Shown: piece by piece, positions 47,648-57,586 of the stretch | Position numbering within the stretch: the stretch's first letter is position 1 | Layout of the letters: every line of letters begins with the position of its first letter | Notes under the pieces: model-generated | Databases searched by the model: none | What the model saw: only the letters and a program-made list of their open reading frames with translations | Told to the model about the DNA's origin: nothing | Translations under genes and position numbers: made by a program | Assembly (NCBI RefSeq): GCF_036689865.1 | Contig: NZ_JBAHUQ010000036.1 | Location: forward strand, 1 to 64,000 | Reading direction: 5' to 3' | Source of the DNA: Magnetococcus sp. PR-3 | GTDB lineage: Bacteria > Pseudomonadota > Magnetococcia > Magnetococcales > Magnetococcaceae | Length of the DNA: 64,000 nt

Positions 47648-47834
47648 AATCGTTCATTCATCCGTTAAATGACCCTTCAAAGCATGCAGTCAGGCCGCTT
47701 TGGGCTTTAACTTCGTTGCCAACAGAGGTAAGTTATGCGGTTCGATTCCTGTTTATGAACATCTGCCCGCTTGCGGGGCTGATCATAGAGTGGAATGGGG
47801 CCATTTTAAAGTACCTAAATGAGTGGAAAAAGCC

Positions 47835-49562
47835 ATGCGGCAGAGCATTGAACAGTTGATGGAACAGGCACTGAACACCCTACAGGCTGAAGGCGTACTT
47901 CCCGCCGACTGTCCGAGACGGGGTATTAAGGTGGAACGCCCGAAGGATAAAACCCATGGCGATTTTTCCATCAATGCAGCCATGGTGCTGGCTAAGCAGG
48001 CCCGTATGAAGCCGAGAGACTTGGCCCAGAAAATGGTGGATGCCCTGCCAGCGGAACAAAGTGTTGTTGAACGGCATGAGATTGCGGGTCCCGGTTTTAT
48101 CAATTTTTATGTGACCCCCCAGCGTCTGCGTGGGGTGATTACAGATGTGCTGAAAATCGGCGGCAGTTATGGCCGGGGGGCAGTGGGTGCTGGGCAAAAA
48201 ATGCTGGTAGAGTTTGTCTCCGCCAACCCCACAGGTCCCATGCATGTAGGCCACGGGCGGGGTGCAGTGACTGGCGACGTTTTGGCACGCATTCTGGAAT
48301 GTGCAGGGTATACGGTCGAGCGTGAATACTATTTGAACGATGCTGGGGTGCAGGTTCAGGTGTTAGGTCGTTCGGTTATGTTGCGCTATCGCGGACTGTT
48401 TGGTGAAGAGGTGACGATTCCTGAAGGGTGTTACCCCGGTGAGTACGTCGTCGATATCGCCCGTGCACTTAAGGAAAAAGATCAAGATAAATGGCTTGAG
48501 GTTGCCAAAGCTGAGCCCGATGAATATCCCCGTGAGATGCTTGAGTTTGCGATGGATAAGGTGCTGACCTGGATCCGTGCAGATTTGGCCTTATTGGATA
48601 TTCATTTTGACAACTGGTTTTCTGAGTATGCGCTGCATGAAGAGAAGCGTATTGACCACGCCCTAGAGGTGCTGGATCAGAAAAACTGTCTCTATGAAGG
48701 GGTTTTGGAACCACCCAAAGGTAAACAACCGGATGATTGGGAGCCGCGCCCACAGTTGCTCTTTAAGGCAACAGATTTTGGGGACGAAGTTGACCGTGCC
48801 CTGAAAAAGAGTGATGGCAGCTATACCTACTTTGCTGCGGATGTCGCCTACCACTTGAACAAAGCTGAGCGTGGCTTTGATCGTTTGGTGAATATTTGGG
48901 GGGCAGACCATGGTGGTTACATAAAGCGGGTTCAGGCTGCGTTGGGGGCCCTGACGGATAAAAAAGATCTGCTGGATGTGCTGTTGGTGCAGATGGTTAA
49001 CCTTACCCGTGGTGGTGAGCCCGTTAAAATGTCCAAGCGGGCAGGGACCTTTGTTACCCTGGAAGAGGTGGTGAACGCCACCAGTTCTGATGCGGTACGT
49101 TTTTGGTTTATGAGCCGGGGTAGTGGTGCCAGCTTAGATTTTGATTTGGATCTGGCCGTAGCTCAGAGTAACGATAATCCCGTCTATTATGTTCAGTATG
49201 CCCATGCGCGGATCTGTTCATTATGGGAGAAAGCCCGAAATGAGGGTGTTACACTGGATGAAGGTGCCTTATCAGACGTGGATCTTTCCACACTGACAGA
49301 AGAGGCTGAGTGGGATCTGATTCGGAAAATGGATCAATTCCCAGATGCGGTGGTGTCAGCCGCTATGCATCAAGAGCCTCATCGTATTCCTTACTATTTG
49401 TTGGACCTAGCGGCGGCCTTTCATACCTACTACAACGGCCATCGTATTATGGGTATAGAGCCGGGCATTCGAGATGCCCGTTTGGTGTTGATTACAGCAG
49501 TACGTCAGGTCCTGGCTAATGGACTGAATCTGCTGGGTGTTACACAACCGGAGTCGATGTGA
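47835..49562 (+). CDS. argS: Arginyl-tRNA synthetase
   Basis: A 575-residue class I synthetase that charges tRNA-Arg. The HIGH-type motif is SANPTGPMHVGHGRG and the KMSKS-type motif is VKMSKRAG; the N-terminal Arg-tRNA synthetase domain and the C-terminal DALR helical domain frame them. Start taken at the ATG at 47835; a GTG at 47823 in frame would add four residues. Its stop overlaps the start of the SPOR-domain gene. Confidence 0.95.
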   Translation: MRQSIEQLMEQALNTLQAEGVLPADCPRRGIKVERPKDKTHGDFSINAAMVLAKQARMKPRDLAQKMVDALPAEQSVVERHEIAGPGFINFYVTPQRLRGVITDVLKIGGSYGRGAVGAGQKMLVEFVSANPTGPMHVGHGRGAVTGDVLARILECAGYTVEREYYLNDAGVQVQVLGRSVMLRYRGLFGEEVTIPEGCYPGEYVVDIARALKEKDQDKWLEVAKAEPDEYPREMLEFAMDKVLTWIRADLALLDIHFDNWFSEYALHEEKRIDHALEVLDQKNCLYEGVLEPPKGKQPDDWEPRPQLLFKATDFGDEVDRALKKSDGSYTYFAADVAYHLNKAERGFDRLVNIWGADHGGYIKRVQAALGALTDKKDLLDVLLVQMVNLTRGGEPVKMSKRAGTFVTLEEVVNATSSDAVRFWFMSRGSGASLDFDLDLAVAQSNDNPVYYVQYAHARICSLWEKARNEGVTLDEGALSDVDLSTLTEEAEWDLIRKMDQFPDAVVSAAMHQEPHRIPYYLLDLAAAFHTYYNGHRIMGIEPGIRDARLVLITAVRQVLANGLNLLGVTQPESM

Positions 49563-50620
49563 ACCCACGTTATCCTGCATCGCGGCGCTACCGTCGCCAC
49601 CAATCCAGTGTACCTAAGCCAGCAGTTTTGCTGATGGCGGGGGTATGTGTACTGGTGGCTGGCTGGCTGGTTTGGCCAAAAGCTGAAACCTCTGTGGAAT
49701 CCCCACAGGCCCAGGTTGCAGAACCTGTTCAGCAGCCTGAGACCAAGCAGGTGCCCCCTGTTGAGCCCGCTGTGGTTGAGGCGGAGGATGATGTGGTACG
49801 CACGGTTCAGACGCCAGCAGAGCTGAAGGTTGAAACCGCTAAAGAGCCAGAGCCTGTCGAAGAGGTGGATGCTGAACCGGCACCACTGCCTTCACCGGCC
49901 CCAGCTAAACGGGACCCCAACGCTAAAAGAGTGCTGGTCTCCGTGTCCGAGGAGGATGTTGAGCCCGGTAAGCGGGATGTTGAGTTTCAGTTTTATAAAG
50001 GGTTGATTGAACACCGTGTGGTGCTGCCGGGTGATCAAGGGCAAAAAGGGATGCGGACGGCGCTTTCCAAGCGGCCTGCCAATCATGCTGTACCAGATTT
50101 CAGCGCCATTCAATCCGCTGTGTTAAAAACGGTGGCAGCTAAGCGCCCTGTTGATAAGAAGAGTCAAAAGAGCAAGTTTAAGCCCCGCAGTGAAGCACAA
50201 AATCGTACGGCTGAGGCGTGGAGCCCCGCCAAATCCATACGTTATGCCCGTAACCTTCAGGCGATGGCTATGGGGGCTAGGCAGGGTCCGTCAGCGGCCG
50301 TGCAGGGATATTTGAAGCGTCATGATGAGGCTGCGCAGCGCAAAGTAAGTCCCAGGATCTCAACGCCAGTCATGTCCCGCAGCGGTATGTTTGCGGTTCA
50401 GGTTGCAGCGTTTAACCGTTATGAACAGGCGCAAAAACTTCTGGGCCGCTTGATGCGTCAAGGTGAGCAAGCGCGTATTTTGCCGGGCAAAATTAATGGT
50501 GCACCTGTCTACCGTGTGCGGGTCGGTCCTTTTAGAACACGTACTGATGCCAACAATACGGCGCGTCGCTGGCAGGTGAAAGGTCTCTCAGCCATGGTCA
50601 CGCGGCATGTGCCAGGTTAA
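49559..50620 (+). CDS. SPOR-domain protein
   Basis: A 353-residue inner-membrane protein: cytoplasmic N-terminus, one membrane segment (about 22-42, AVLLMAGVCVLVAGWLVW), a long Pro/Glu/Ala-rich periplasmic region, and a C-terminal SPOR domain (about 275-350, FAVQVAAFNRYEQAQKLL and VRVGPFRTRTDANNTARRW) that binds denuded septal peptidoglycan. Probably a cell-division protein, placed like the FtsN-type genes found behind argS in many proteobacteria. The start GTG shares bases with the argS ATG/TGA end, so it is translationally coupled. Confidence 0.9.
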   Translation: MNPRYPASRRYRRHQSSVPKPAVLLMAGVCVLVAGWLVWPKAETSVESPQAQVAEPVQQPETKQVPPVEPAVVEAEDDVVRTVQTPAELKVETAKEPEPVEEVDAEPAPLPSPAPAKRDPNAKRVLVSVSEEDVEPGKRDVEFQFYKGLIEHRVVLPGDQGQKGMRTALSKRPANHAVPDFSAIQSAVLKTVAAKRPVDKKSQKSKFKPRSEAQNRTAEAWSPAKSIRYARNLQAMAMGARQGPSAAVQGYLKRHDEAAQRKVSPRISTPVMSRSGMFAVQVAAFNRYEQAQKLLGRLMRQGEQARILPGKINGAPVYRVRVGPFRTRTDANNTARRWQVKGLSAMVTRHVPG

Positions 50621-50646
50621 TGGATATGAATAGAATGTAAAAAAAG

Positions 50647-50671
50647 CCCTCTGTTTTCAGAGGGTTTTTTT
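50647..50671 (+). terminator. Intrinsic terminator of argS-SPOR
   Basis: Stem ccctctg/cagaggg with loop tttt and seven following T, 26 bases past the SPOR-gene stop. Confidence 0.9.
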
Positions 50672-51173
50672 GTGGGGTTGTGTCTGTTGTGAGTGAGGTT
50701 CTCTTGGCTTTTCGGCCTAGGGGGAAAAGAAATGGTGTGGATGCTGGCATCTGGCTGTTCCAGCTCTGGTTATTTTATCCGGTGGCCTGCTGGTTGGATG
50801 AGGCCCTTTGCTCAGGGCTTATGGTGTTCGGGTCGTGTTGGGTATCTATAGTAGCAGGGGCAGGCGGGATGATTGTAAAAAAGGGCTTTGGCTTCTGTGG
50901 TTCACCGATCGATTCTGTAGGCATGGTTTAGATGGACCGAGGGAGGCTGATGCCGCATGGGGGGGGAGGGAAGCCCGTTTTTGTATAGGTTCTCTATATA
51001 AGCTGCTGTTTGGTTAAGAAGAAGCGTGTCGTCAGGCTCCTGTATTTGTAACAGTTTGAGCCTTGCTCTGCTGTAGAAGCTCTATGCGAAGCCCTGTGTT
51101 GTCTTAAAAAAGCGCTAAAAAATAATCGCTAAACCCTAAAAGCATTGGGGTTTAGTGGGTATAGCAAATAAAA
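50672..51173. other. Intergenic stretch before gltB
   Basis: About 500 bases without a gene I can support; short open frames here show no recognisable features. Near its end an inverted repeat, ctaaaccc/gggtttag (51129-51155), lies just upstream of the -35 box of the gltB promoter and could be an operator. Confidence 0.45.
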
Positions 51174-51202
51174 TTGACAAAAATGTAAAAAATGCGCATA
51201 AT
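51174..51202 (+). promoter_or_regulatory. Near-consensus sigma-70 promoter of gltBD
   Basis: TTGACA, 17-base spacer, CATAAT. The -35 is perfect and the -10 differs at one position. Predicted start near 51209, about 270 bases before the gltB ATG. Confidence 0.85.
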
Positions 51203-51208
51203 CCTCTC

Positions 51209-51480
51209 CTTTTCGGGGTATCCCTTCGGGGTGGCCCGTCCCTTATGGCCTGTTTGCATCTTTTGGTTAAATGACAGGCCCACCCTGTGTACCGAATTCG
51301 CCATCGAAAACCCGACCAAGTAAGTAACGGGATCGAAAAAGAAGCCGTCTCGGTGCTGTATTCCTGTGCTGTGGGGCCAGGTTTCAAACGATGGGTATAG
51401 GGTAGCTTAATGTTCCCTTTTCTGGGGCCGTGGGTCTTTGATCCGCGTCAGGTGTAAACCTATCAAGTTGGGAAAACAAT
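51209..51480 (+). promoter_or_regulatory. Long structured leader of gltB
   Basis: About 270 untranslated bases with several fitting helices: a CCC-TTCG-GGG hairpin (51222-51231); ggcctgt/acaggcc (51247-51253 with 51274-51280), extended by gggtgg/ccaccc (51229-51234 with 51280-51285); and a longer-range set accct/agggt, tac/gta and ccatcg/cgatgg (51282-51306 with 51389-51403) around a cccg/cggg hairpin (51311-51331). The segment near 51280-51286 can pair with either the upstream or the downstream partner. I recognise no known riboswitch class. The gltB Shine-Dalgarno is weak (GGGAAA). Confidence 0.55.
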
Positions 51481-54400
51481 ATGATCCAATCCGGCTTGCC
51501 GAAACAGACAGGATTGTACGATCCAAGCTTCGAACATGACGCCTGTGGCGTTGGTTTTGTGGCGGATGTTAAAGGTCGTCAATCTCATGAGATCGTCAGC
51601 ATGGGGCTTAAGCTCCTGGTTAACCTGACCCACCGTGGTGCAGCTGGGGCCGACCCGCTGACGGGTGATGGTGCAGGTATCTTGGTGCAGATGCCTGACG
51701 CCATGCTGCGTGAACTCTGCCCTGATCTTAATATCGACCTACCCGAAGTGGGTGCGTACGGTGTGGGCATGGTCTTCCTGCCTAAAGAGACTTCACTGCG
51801 TGAATCGATCCAGCGTCACATTGAAAAAGTGATTATGGAAGAGGAGCAGGTGGTTTTAGGTTGGCGCGATGTACCTATTACTAAGGGTGCACGTATCGGC
51901 TATACCGCCAAAGAGACGGAGCCTCTGGTCCGTCAGGTCTTTGTGGCGGCACGTAACAAGCCTGCTGATGCTGATCCCGATTGGTTGGAGCGTAAGCTCT
52001 ATATCATTCGTCAGCGTATTGAAAACACCGTGCGCGACTATGGCATGGAAGAGCTGAGCTCTTTTGATGTGCCAAGTTTCTCCAGCCGCTCGTTGCTCTA
52101 TAAGGGTATGTTCCTGGCTGACCAGGTGGAGGACTACTATCTGGACCTTAAAAATCCAGCTATGGTCTCTGCTTTTTCGTTGGTCCACCAGCGTTACTCG
52201 ACCAACACATTCCCCACGTGGGGTTTGGCGCAGCCTTTCCGGATGATCGCCCATAATGGTGAGATCAACACAGTTCGTGGCAACATCAACTGGATGCGTG
52301 CCCGTGAAGCGGCTCTGAGCCACCCCAGTTTTGGGGACGATCTGAAAAAGCTCTTCCCGGTTATTCCTGAGGGGCTCTCTGACTCCGCAGCTTTTGACCG
52401 TGCGCTGGAGTTCTTGGTTCTCTCTGGCCGTACTTTGCCTCAGGCCATGATGATGTTGATTCCCGAAGCGTGGGAAAATCATCAACAAATGGATCCAGAG
52501 CTTAAAGGGTTCTATGAGTACCATGCCTCCATGATGGAGCCTTGGGACGGACCTGCTGCGGTAGCCTTTACCGATGGTCGTACCATTGGTGCCACGCTGG
52601 ACCGCAATGGCTTGCGCCCTGCACGTTATCAGGTCACCAAAGGCGGCCTGTGTGTCATGGCTTCTGAAGCTGGTACCGTGACCTTCCCCCCTGAAGAGAT
52701 TGAGTATAATGGCCGTTTGCAACCCGGCCGTATGTTTGTCATCGATCTGGAGCAGGGACGCATCATTGAAGATGATGAGGTCAAGAGCCAAATCCTGGAT
52801 GGTAAATCTTACCGTCAGTGGGTTGAGGATGGTTTGATTGACCTGGACGATATGGATGCTGGCGATGAGACTAAAGAAGAGTCTGAAAAGCTAGGCACCC
52901 TGCATAAGGTCTATGGGTATACCGAAGAGGATCTTCATCAGCTCATGGGCCCTATGGCGCTGGGTGGTGCAGAACCGACCGGCTCTATGGGTAATGATGC
53001 GGCTCTGGCGGTTCTATCCAGCCAGAATAAGCCACTGTTTAATTACTTTAAACAGCTCTTCGCACAGGTGACCAACCCTCCCATCGATCCGATTCGTGAA
53101 GAGTTGGTAATGAGTCTGTACAACCAGTTGGGACCTGCGGGTAACCTGCTGGATGAGTCAGCCAGTCATGTGAACCGCATCCGGCTGATGCAGCCTGTGA
53201 TTGATAATACACAGCTGGAAAAAATTCGTGCAGCCAACGTTAAAAACCTGAATGCACGTACCTTCTCCACGCTGTTCCCTGTGGATGCCGATATCTCTTT
53301 GGATGACAGCCTTAGTCGTCTATTTGATCAGGTCTCCACGGCAGTTGAGGATGGGGTGAACCTGATTATCCTATCTGATCGTGGTGCTGGTAAAGATTCT
53401 GCACCACTGCCGATCCTATTGGCGACGGCTGGTGTGCATCACCACCTGACCCGAGCAGGCACCCGCAGTAAGGTAAGTATCATCGTTGAGAGTGCGGAAG
53501 TACGTGAAGTCTTCCATTTTGCTCTGCTGGTTGGTTATGGCGCCAGTGCGGTGAACCCCTATCTGGCCATCTGCACCTTGGCTGACTTGTGTGAGAAGGA
53601 TCTCTTCCCACCCGAGATCACCCCTGATGTTGCCTTTAAGAACTTCGTGAAAGCTGTAGATAAAGGCTTGATGAAGATCTTTTCTAAGATGGGTATCTCC
53701 ACTCTGCAAAGCTATAGTGGAGCCCAGATCTTTGAAGCGGTTGGTCTGGCCAAGTCTGTGGTTGGTCGCTACTTCACCGGTACGGTCTCTCGTATTGAAG
53801 GCGCCGATATGGTGGCCATCAAAGAAGAGGTGATGCGTAAGCATCGTCTGGCTTATTCAGACAATGTCATCGCGCTCAACCAGTTGGAAGTTGGCGGTGA
53901 GTACAAGTTCCGTCATGGGGGGGAAGCCCACCTCTGGACGCCGGAGAATATCTCTAAGCTCCAGCACTCAACCCGTGAGAACAACTACGAGACCTATAAG
54001 GCTTTTGCGCGTACCATTAATGAGCAAACCAAAAGCCTGTGTACCCTGCGTGGCCTGTTCCGTCTGAAAAAAGCAGCCCAACCTGTACCTTTGGATGAGG
54101 TTGAGCCCGCTTCTGAGATCGTTAAGCGTTTTGTTACCGGGGCTATGTCCTACGGTTCGATCTCTAAAGAGGCCCATGAAACGCTGGCCATTGCCATGAA
54201 CCGTATTGGTGGTATGTCCAATACAGGGGAAGGGGGTGAAGATCCAGAGCGTTTCTCACCTCGCCCCAATGGTGACAATGCCCGTAGCGCCATTAAACAG
54301 GTGGCTTCAGGTCGTTTTGGTGTGTCCAGCCACTATCTGGTTAACTCCGATGAAATGCAGATTAAGATCGCCCAGGGCGCTAAGCCTGGTGAGGGTGGTC

Positions 54401-56019
54401 AGCTGCCTGGTCATAAAGTGAATGAGGTGATTGCGCGAACCCGGAACACCACACCTGGTGTGACCTTGATTTCGCCACCTCCTCACCATGACATCTACTC
54501 TATTGAGGATTTGGCTCAGCTCATTTTTGATCTGAAAAATGTCAATCCTGATGGGCGCGTGTCGGTTAAACTGGTTTCTGAAGTCGGTGTTGGTACCGTT
54601 GCAGCCGGTGTCTCTAAGGGTCATGCAGATATGATTCTTATTGCGGGTCATGATGGTGGTACCGGGGCTAGCCCTGTGAGCTCCATCAAGCATGCGGGTG
54701 TGCCTTGGGAGCTTGGCTTGGCCGAGACCCAGCAGACTTTGGTGCTCAATGATCTACGTGGCCGTGTGCGTCTACAGGTCGATGGTCAGTTGCGCACAGG
54801 CCGTGATGTCATCATCGGCGCCCTTTTGGGTGCGGAAGAGTTTGGCTTTGCCACCGGCCCGTTGGTGGTTGAAGGGTGCATTATGATGCGTAAATGCCAC
54901 CTGGGTACCTGCCCAGTTGGTATTGCCACGCAAGATTTAGAGCTGCGTAAGAAGTTCTCTGGTCAGCCCCAGCATGTGGTGAACTACTTCTTCTTTATTG
55001 CCAATGAAGTTCGTGAGCGTATGGCGGCTATGGGCTTCCGTAAGCTGGATGATATGATTGGCCGGGTTGATCGTTTGGAAGCCCGTGATGCCATTGACCA
55101 CTTCAAAGCTAAAGGGTTGGATTTCTCCAATATCCTTAAGCAGCCTGATGTGCCTTCACGGATCGCAACCCGTTACGTTCAGGCTCAAGATCATGGCATT
55201 GATAAGGTCTTGGATCACAAGCTTCTGGAGTTGGCTGAGATTGCATTTGAAACGCGGGAGCCGATTCAGATCCACTTGCCCATTCACAACACCGACCGTA
55301 CGGTCGGTGCCATGTTGGGTGGTGAGATCTCCAAGCGTTTTGGAGCGGAAGGTCTGCCAGAAGATACCATTCAATGCCACTTCACCGGTGTAGCCGGGCA
55401 GAGCTTTGGTGTCTTTAATGTTGCGGGTGTCTCGTTGCATCTGACAGGTGCGGCCAATGACTATGTCTGTAAGGGCATGTCTGGTGGTCGTGTGGTGGTT
55501 AAACCCCACCCAGGGTCAGATATTGTGCCCGAAGAAAACATCATTGCAGGCAATACCATCCTCTACGGTGCCATCAAAGGTGAAGCGTACTTCCGTGGTA
55601 AAGTGGGTGAGCGCTTTGCTGTACGGAACTCTGGTGCTGAAGCGGTTGTTGAAGGTACCGGAGACCACGGTTGTGAGTACATGACCGGTGGTACGGTGGT
55701 TGTGCTGGGTGAGACAGGACGTAACTTCGCGGCGGGTATGAGCGGTGGTGTGGCGTTTGTCTACGATGCCAAAGGTGAATTTACTGAGCTGTGCAACCCC
55801 GCTATGGTTGGGTTGGAGAGTGTCGAAGCGGTGGAAGATCAAGCCAAACTCAAAGGGTTGATTGAAAGCCACGTTAAGTACACCCAAAGTACCGTTGGCC
55901 AAAACATTTTGGACAACTGGTTTGACGCGTTGGGCAAGTTTGTTAAGGTTATGCCCCATGAGTACAAGCGTGTACTGAATGAGATGAAGCAGCAGCAGGA
56001 GAAAGTGGCCAATGGGTAA
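51481..56019 (+). CDS. gltB: Glutamate synthase, large subunit
   Basis: A 1512-residue enzyme that moves the amide of glutamine to 2-oxoglutarate. Order: type II glutamine amidotransferase domain with catalytic Cys22 in HDACGVGF after a short propeptide, central domain, FMN-binding synthase domain (about 800-1200, GGTGASPVSSIKHAGVPW) with the [3Fe-4S] cysteines in CHLGTCPVGI, and the C-terminal GXGXG helix domain (about 1250-1490). All catalytic elements are present. It overlaps gltD by eight bases. The ammonium it recycles comes in part from NirBD encoded in this window. Confidence 0.97.
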   Translation: MIQSGLPKQTGLYDPSFEHDACGVGFVADVKGRQSHEIVSMGLKLLVNLTHRGAAGADPLTGDGAGILVQMPDAMLRELCPDLNIDLPEVGAYGVGMVFLPKETSLRESIQRHIEKVIMEEEQVVLGWRDVPITKGARIGYTAKETEPLVRQVFVAARNKPADADPDWLERKLYIIRQRIENTVRDYGMEELSSFDVPSFSSRSLLYKGMFLADQVEDYYLDLKNPAMVSAFSLVHQRYSTNTFPTWGLAQPFRMIAHNGEINTVRGNINWMRAREAALSHPSFGDDLKKLFPVIPEGLSDSAAFDRALEFLVLSGRTLPQAMMMLIPEAWENHQQMDPELKGFYEYHASMMEPWDGPAAVAFTDGRTIGATLDRNGLRPARYQVTKGGLCVMASEAGTVTFPPEEIEYNGRLQPGRMFVIDLEQGRIIEDDEVKSQILDGKSYRQWVEDGLIDLDDMDAGDETKEESEKLGTLHKVYGYTEEDLHQLMGPMALGGAEPTGSMGNDAALAVLSSQNKPLFNYFKQLFAQVTNPPIDPIREELVMSLYNQLGPAGNLLDESASHVNRIRLMQPVIDNTQLEKIRAANVKNLNARTFSTLFPVDADISLDDSLSRLFDQVSTAVEDGVNLIILSDRGAGKDSAPLPILLATAGVHHHLTRAGTRSKVSIIVESAEVREVFHFALLVGYGASAVNPYLAICTLADLCEKDLFPPEITPDVAFKNFVKAVDKGLMKIFSKMGISTLQSYSGAQIFEAVGLAKSVVGRYFTGTVSRIEGADMVAIKEEVMRKHRLAYSDNVIALNQLEVGGEYKFRHGGEAHLWTPENISKLQHSTRENNYETYKAFARTINEQTKSLCTLRGLFRLKKAAQPVPLDEVEPASEIVKRFVTGAMSYGSISKEAHETLAIAMNRIGGMSNTGEGGEDPERFSPRPNGDNARSAIKQVASGRFGVSSHYLVNSDEMQIKIAQGAKPGEGGQLPGHKVNEVIARTRNTTPGVTLISPPPHHDIYSIEDLAQLIFDLKNVNPDGRVSVKLVSEVGVGTVAAGVSKGHADMILIAGHDGGTGASPVSSIKHAGVPWELGLAETQQTLVLNDLRGRVRLQVDGQLRTGRDVIIGALLGAEEFGFATGPLVVEGCIMMRKCHLGTCPVGIATQDLELRKKFSGQPQHVVNYFFFIANEVRERMAAMGFRKLDDMIGRVDRLEARDAIDHFKAKGLDFSNILKQPDVPSRIATRYVQAQDHGIDKVLDHKLLELAEIAFETREPIQIHLPIHNTDRTVGAMLGGEISKRFGAEGLPEDTIQCHFTGVAGQSFGVFNVAGVSLHLTGAANDYVCKGMSGGRVVVKPHPGSDIVPEENIIAGNTILYGAIKGEAYFRGKVGERFAVRNSGAEAVVEGTGDHGCEYMTGGTVVVLGETGRNFAAGMSGGVAFVYDAKGEFTELCNPAMVGLESVEAVEDQAKLKGLIESHVKYTQSTVGQNILDNWFDALGKFVKVMPHEYKRVLNEMKQQQEKVANG

Positions 56020-57460
56020 GATCTCAGGGTTCATGGAGTTCGAGCGTGAGCTGCCCGAAAAGCGGCCCGTTGCCGAACGTATTAAAGACAGCAAAGAGCT
56101 TTATAAGGATTTTCCTGAAGCGTCTTTGCGTGCACAGGCATCTCGTTGCATGGATTGTGGCATTCCTTTTTGCCACAACGGCTGCACCCTGTGTAACCTG
56201 ATTCCCGACTGGAATGATTCGGTCTATCAAGGTCGCTGGGAAGATGCCAGTAATGCCATGCACCGCACCAATAACTTCCCAGAGTTTACAGGTCGTATCT
56301 GTCCTGCACTGTGTGAAGCCAGTTGCGTAGTGGGTATTAATGGCGAAGCTGTCGCCATCCGCGAAATTGAAAAGACCATCTCAGAAAAAGGTTGGGAAGA
56401 GGGGTATATCAAACCTCTTAAGCCTTTGGCTAAAACTGGGAAAACCGTTTCAATTGTTGGTTCTGGTCCTGCAGGTATGGCCTGTGCCCAACAACTTACC
56501 CGTGCTGGTCATGACGTGACTCTGTATGAAAAAAATGAGTCCGTGGGTGGATTGTTGCGGTTTGGTATTCCTGACTTCAAGCTGGAAAAAGAGGTGGTTG
56601 AACGCCGCGTCGGCCAGATGAAAGAGGAAGGTCTGACCATTAAAACCGGTGTCAATGTTGGTGTTGATCTGACGGTTGAGCAGCTGCGTAAAGAGAACGA
56701 CGCGGTTGTACTCACCGGTGGTGCTGAACAACCTCGTAATCTTCCCATTGAAGGGCGGGAGCTTAACGGGATCCATTTTGCGATGGATTTCTTGGCTCAG
56801 CAAAACCGTCGTGTTGCGGGTCGTTCCATTGAGGCCGATTCTGTCATCCATGCCGCGGGTAAACGCGTGGTGGTGATTGGTGGTGGTGATACCGGTTCTG
56901 ACTGTGTGGGTACCTCAAACCGCCACGGTGCGGTAAGTGTGACACAGTTGGAGTTACTCCCTAAGCCGCCTCGTGACCGTGCGGATGAGACGCCTTGGCC
57001 CAATTGGCCACATATGCTGCGTACCTCAACCTCTCATGAAGAGGGGTGTGACCGCATGTGGTCGATCCTTACCAAGAAGTTTGAGGGGGATGCTGAGGGT
57101 AACCTTAAGCGTTTGCACTGCGTCAAACTGCGCTGGATTGAGCAGGAAGATGGCAGCCGCCCACAGATGGAAGAGATCCCTGGCAGCGAATTTGTACTGG
57201 AAGCTGACTTGGTCTTGCTGGCCATGGGTTTTCTTGGCCCGGTAAAGTCAGGCTTGGTGGATGCCTTGGGTGTGGATCTGGATGCACGTGGTAATGTCAA
57301 AGTTGGAGAAGATTTCCAGACCAGTGAGGCGGGTGTTTTTGCCGCTGGTGACATGGCAACGGGTCAATCCTTAGTGCTCAGATGTATTTCCGGTGGCCGT
57401 AAAGCGGCCCGTAGCGTGGACGCTTTCTTACGCGGTGGGGAATCCATTTTGGAAGATTAA
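56012..57460 (+). CDS. gltD: Glutamate synthase, small subunit
   Basis: A 482-residue FAD enzyme that supplies electrons from NADPH to GltB. N-terminal domain with the cysteines for two [4Fe-4S] clusters (RCMDCGIPFCHNGCTLCNLI; CPALCEASCV), then FAD-binding (VSIVGSGPAGMACAQQL) and NADPH-binding (VVVIGGGDTGSDCVG) folds, and the final AAGDMATGQSLV FAD motif. The start lies inside the end of gltB. Confidence 0.96.
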   Translation: MGKISGFMEFERELPEKRPVAERIKDSKELYKDFPEASLRAQASRCMDCGIPFCHNGCTLCNLIPDWNDSVYQGRWEDASNAMHRTNNFPEFTGRICPALCEASCVVGINGEAVAIREIEKTISEKGWEEGYIKPLKPLAKTGKTVSIVGSGPAGMACAQQLTRAGHDVTLYEKNESVGGLLRFGIPDFKLEKEVVERRVGQMKEEGLTIKTGVNVGVDLTVEQLRKENDAVVLTGGAEQPRNLPIEGRELNGIHFAMDFLAQQNRRVAGRSIEADSVIHAAGKRVVVIGGGDTGSDCVGTSNRHGAVSVTQLELLPKPPRDRADETPWPNWPHMLRTSTSHEEGCDRMWSILTKKFEGDAEGNLKRLHCVKLRWIEQEDGSRPQMEEIPGSEFVLEADLVLLAMGFLGPVKSGLVDALGVDLDARGNVKVGEDFQTSEAGVFAAGDMATGQSLVLRCISGGRKAARSVDAFLRGGESILED

Positions 57461-57488
57461 TCTTCCATTAGAAGTGATCTTTAAAAAA

Positions 57489-57517
57489 AAAACGGCCCCT
57501 TGTGGGCCGTTTTTTTT
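57489..57517 (+). terminator. Intrinsic terminator of gltBD
   Basis: Stem aacggccc/gggccgtt with a five-base loop and eight T, 30 bases past the gltD stop codon. Confidence 0.92.
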
Positions 57518-57586
57518 GCAATAGAAACAGGGTGGATATGGTCAAAACAGAGTAAGGTAGTTTTTATTGTACTCATTTTTGGGGGG

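Noticed and set aside
47715-47760. tRNA-like TpsiC sequence (GGTTCGATTCC)
   Set aside because: No acceptor stem, D arm or anticodon arm fits around it.
50680-51017. Two short plus-strand open frames after the argS terminator
   Set aside because: No ribosome site, no recognisable domains, overlapping each other; probably chance.
51856-52791. 311-codon open frame on the minus strand
   Set aside because: Lies wholly opposite gltB and has no family features.
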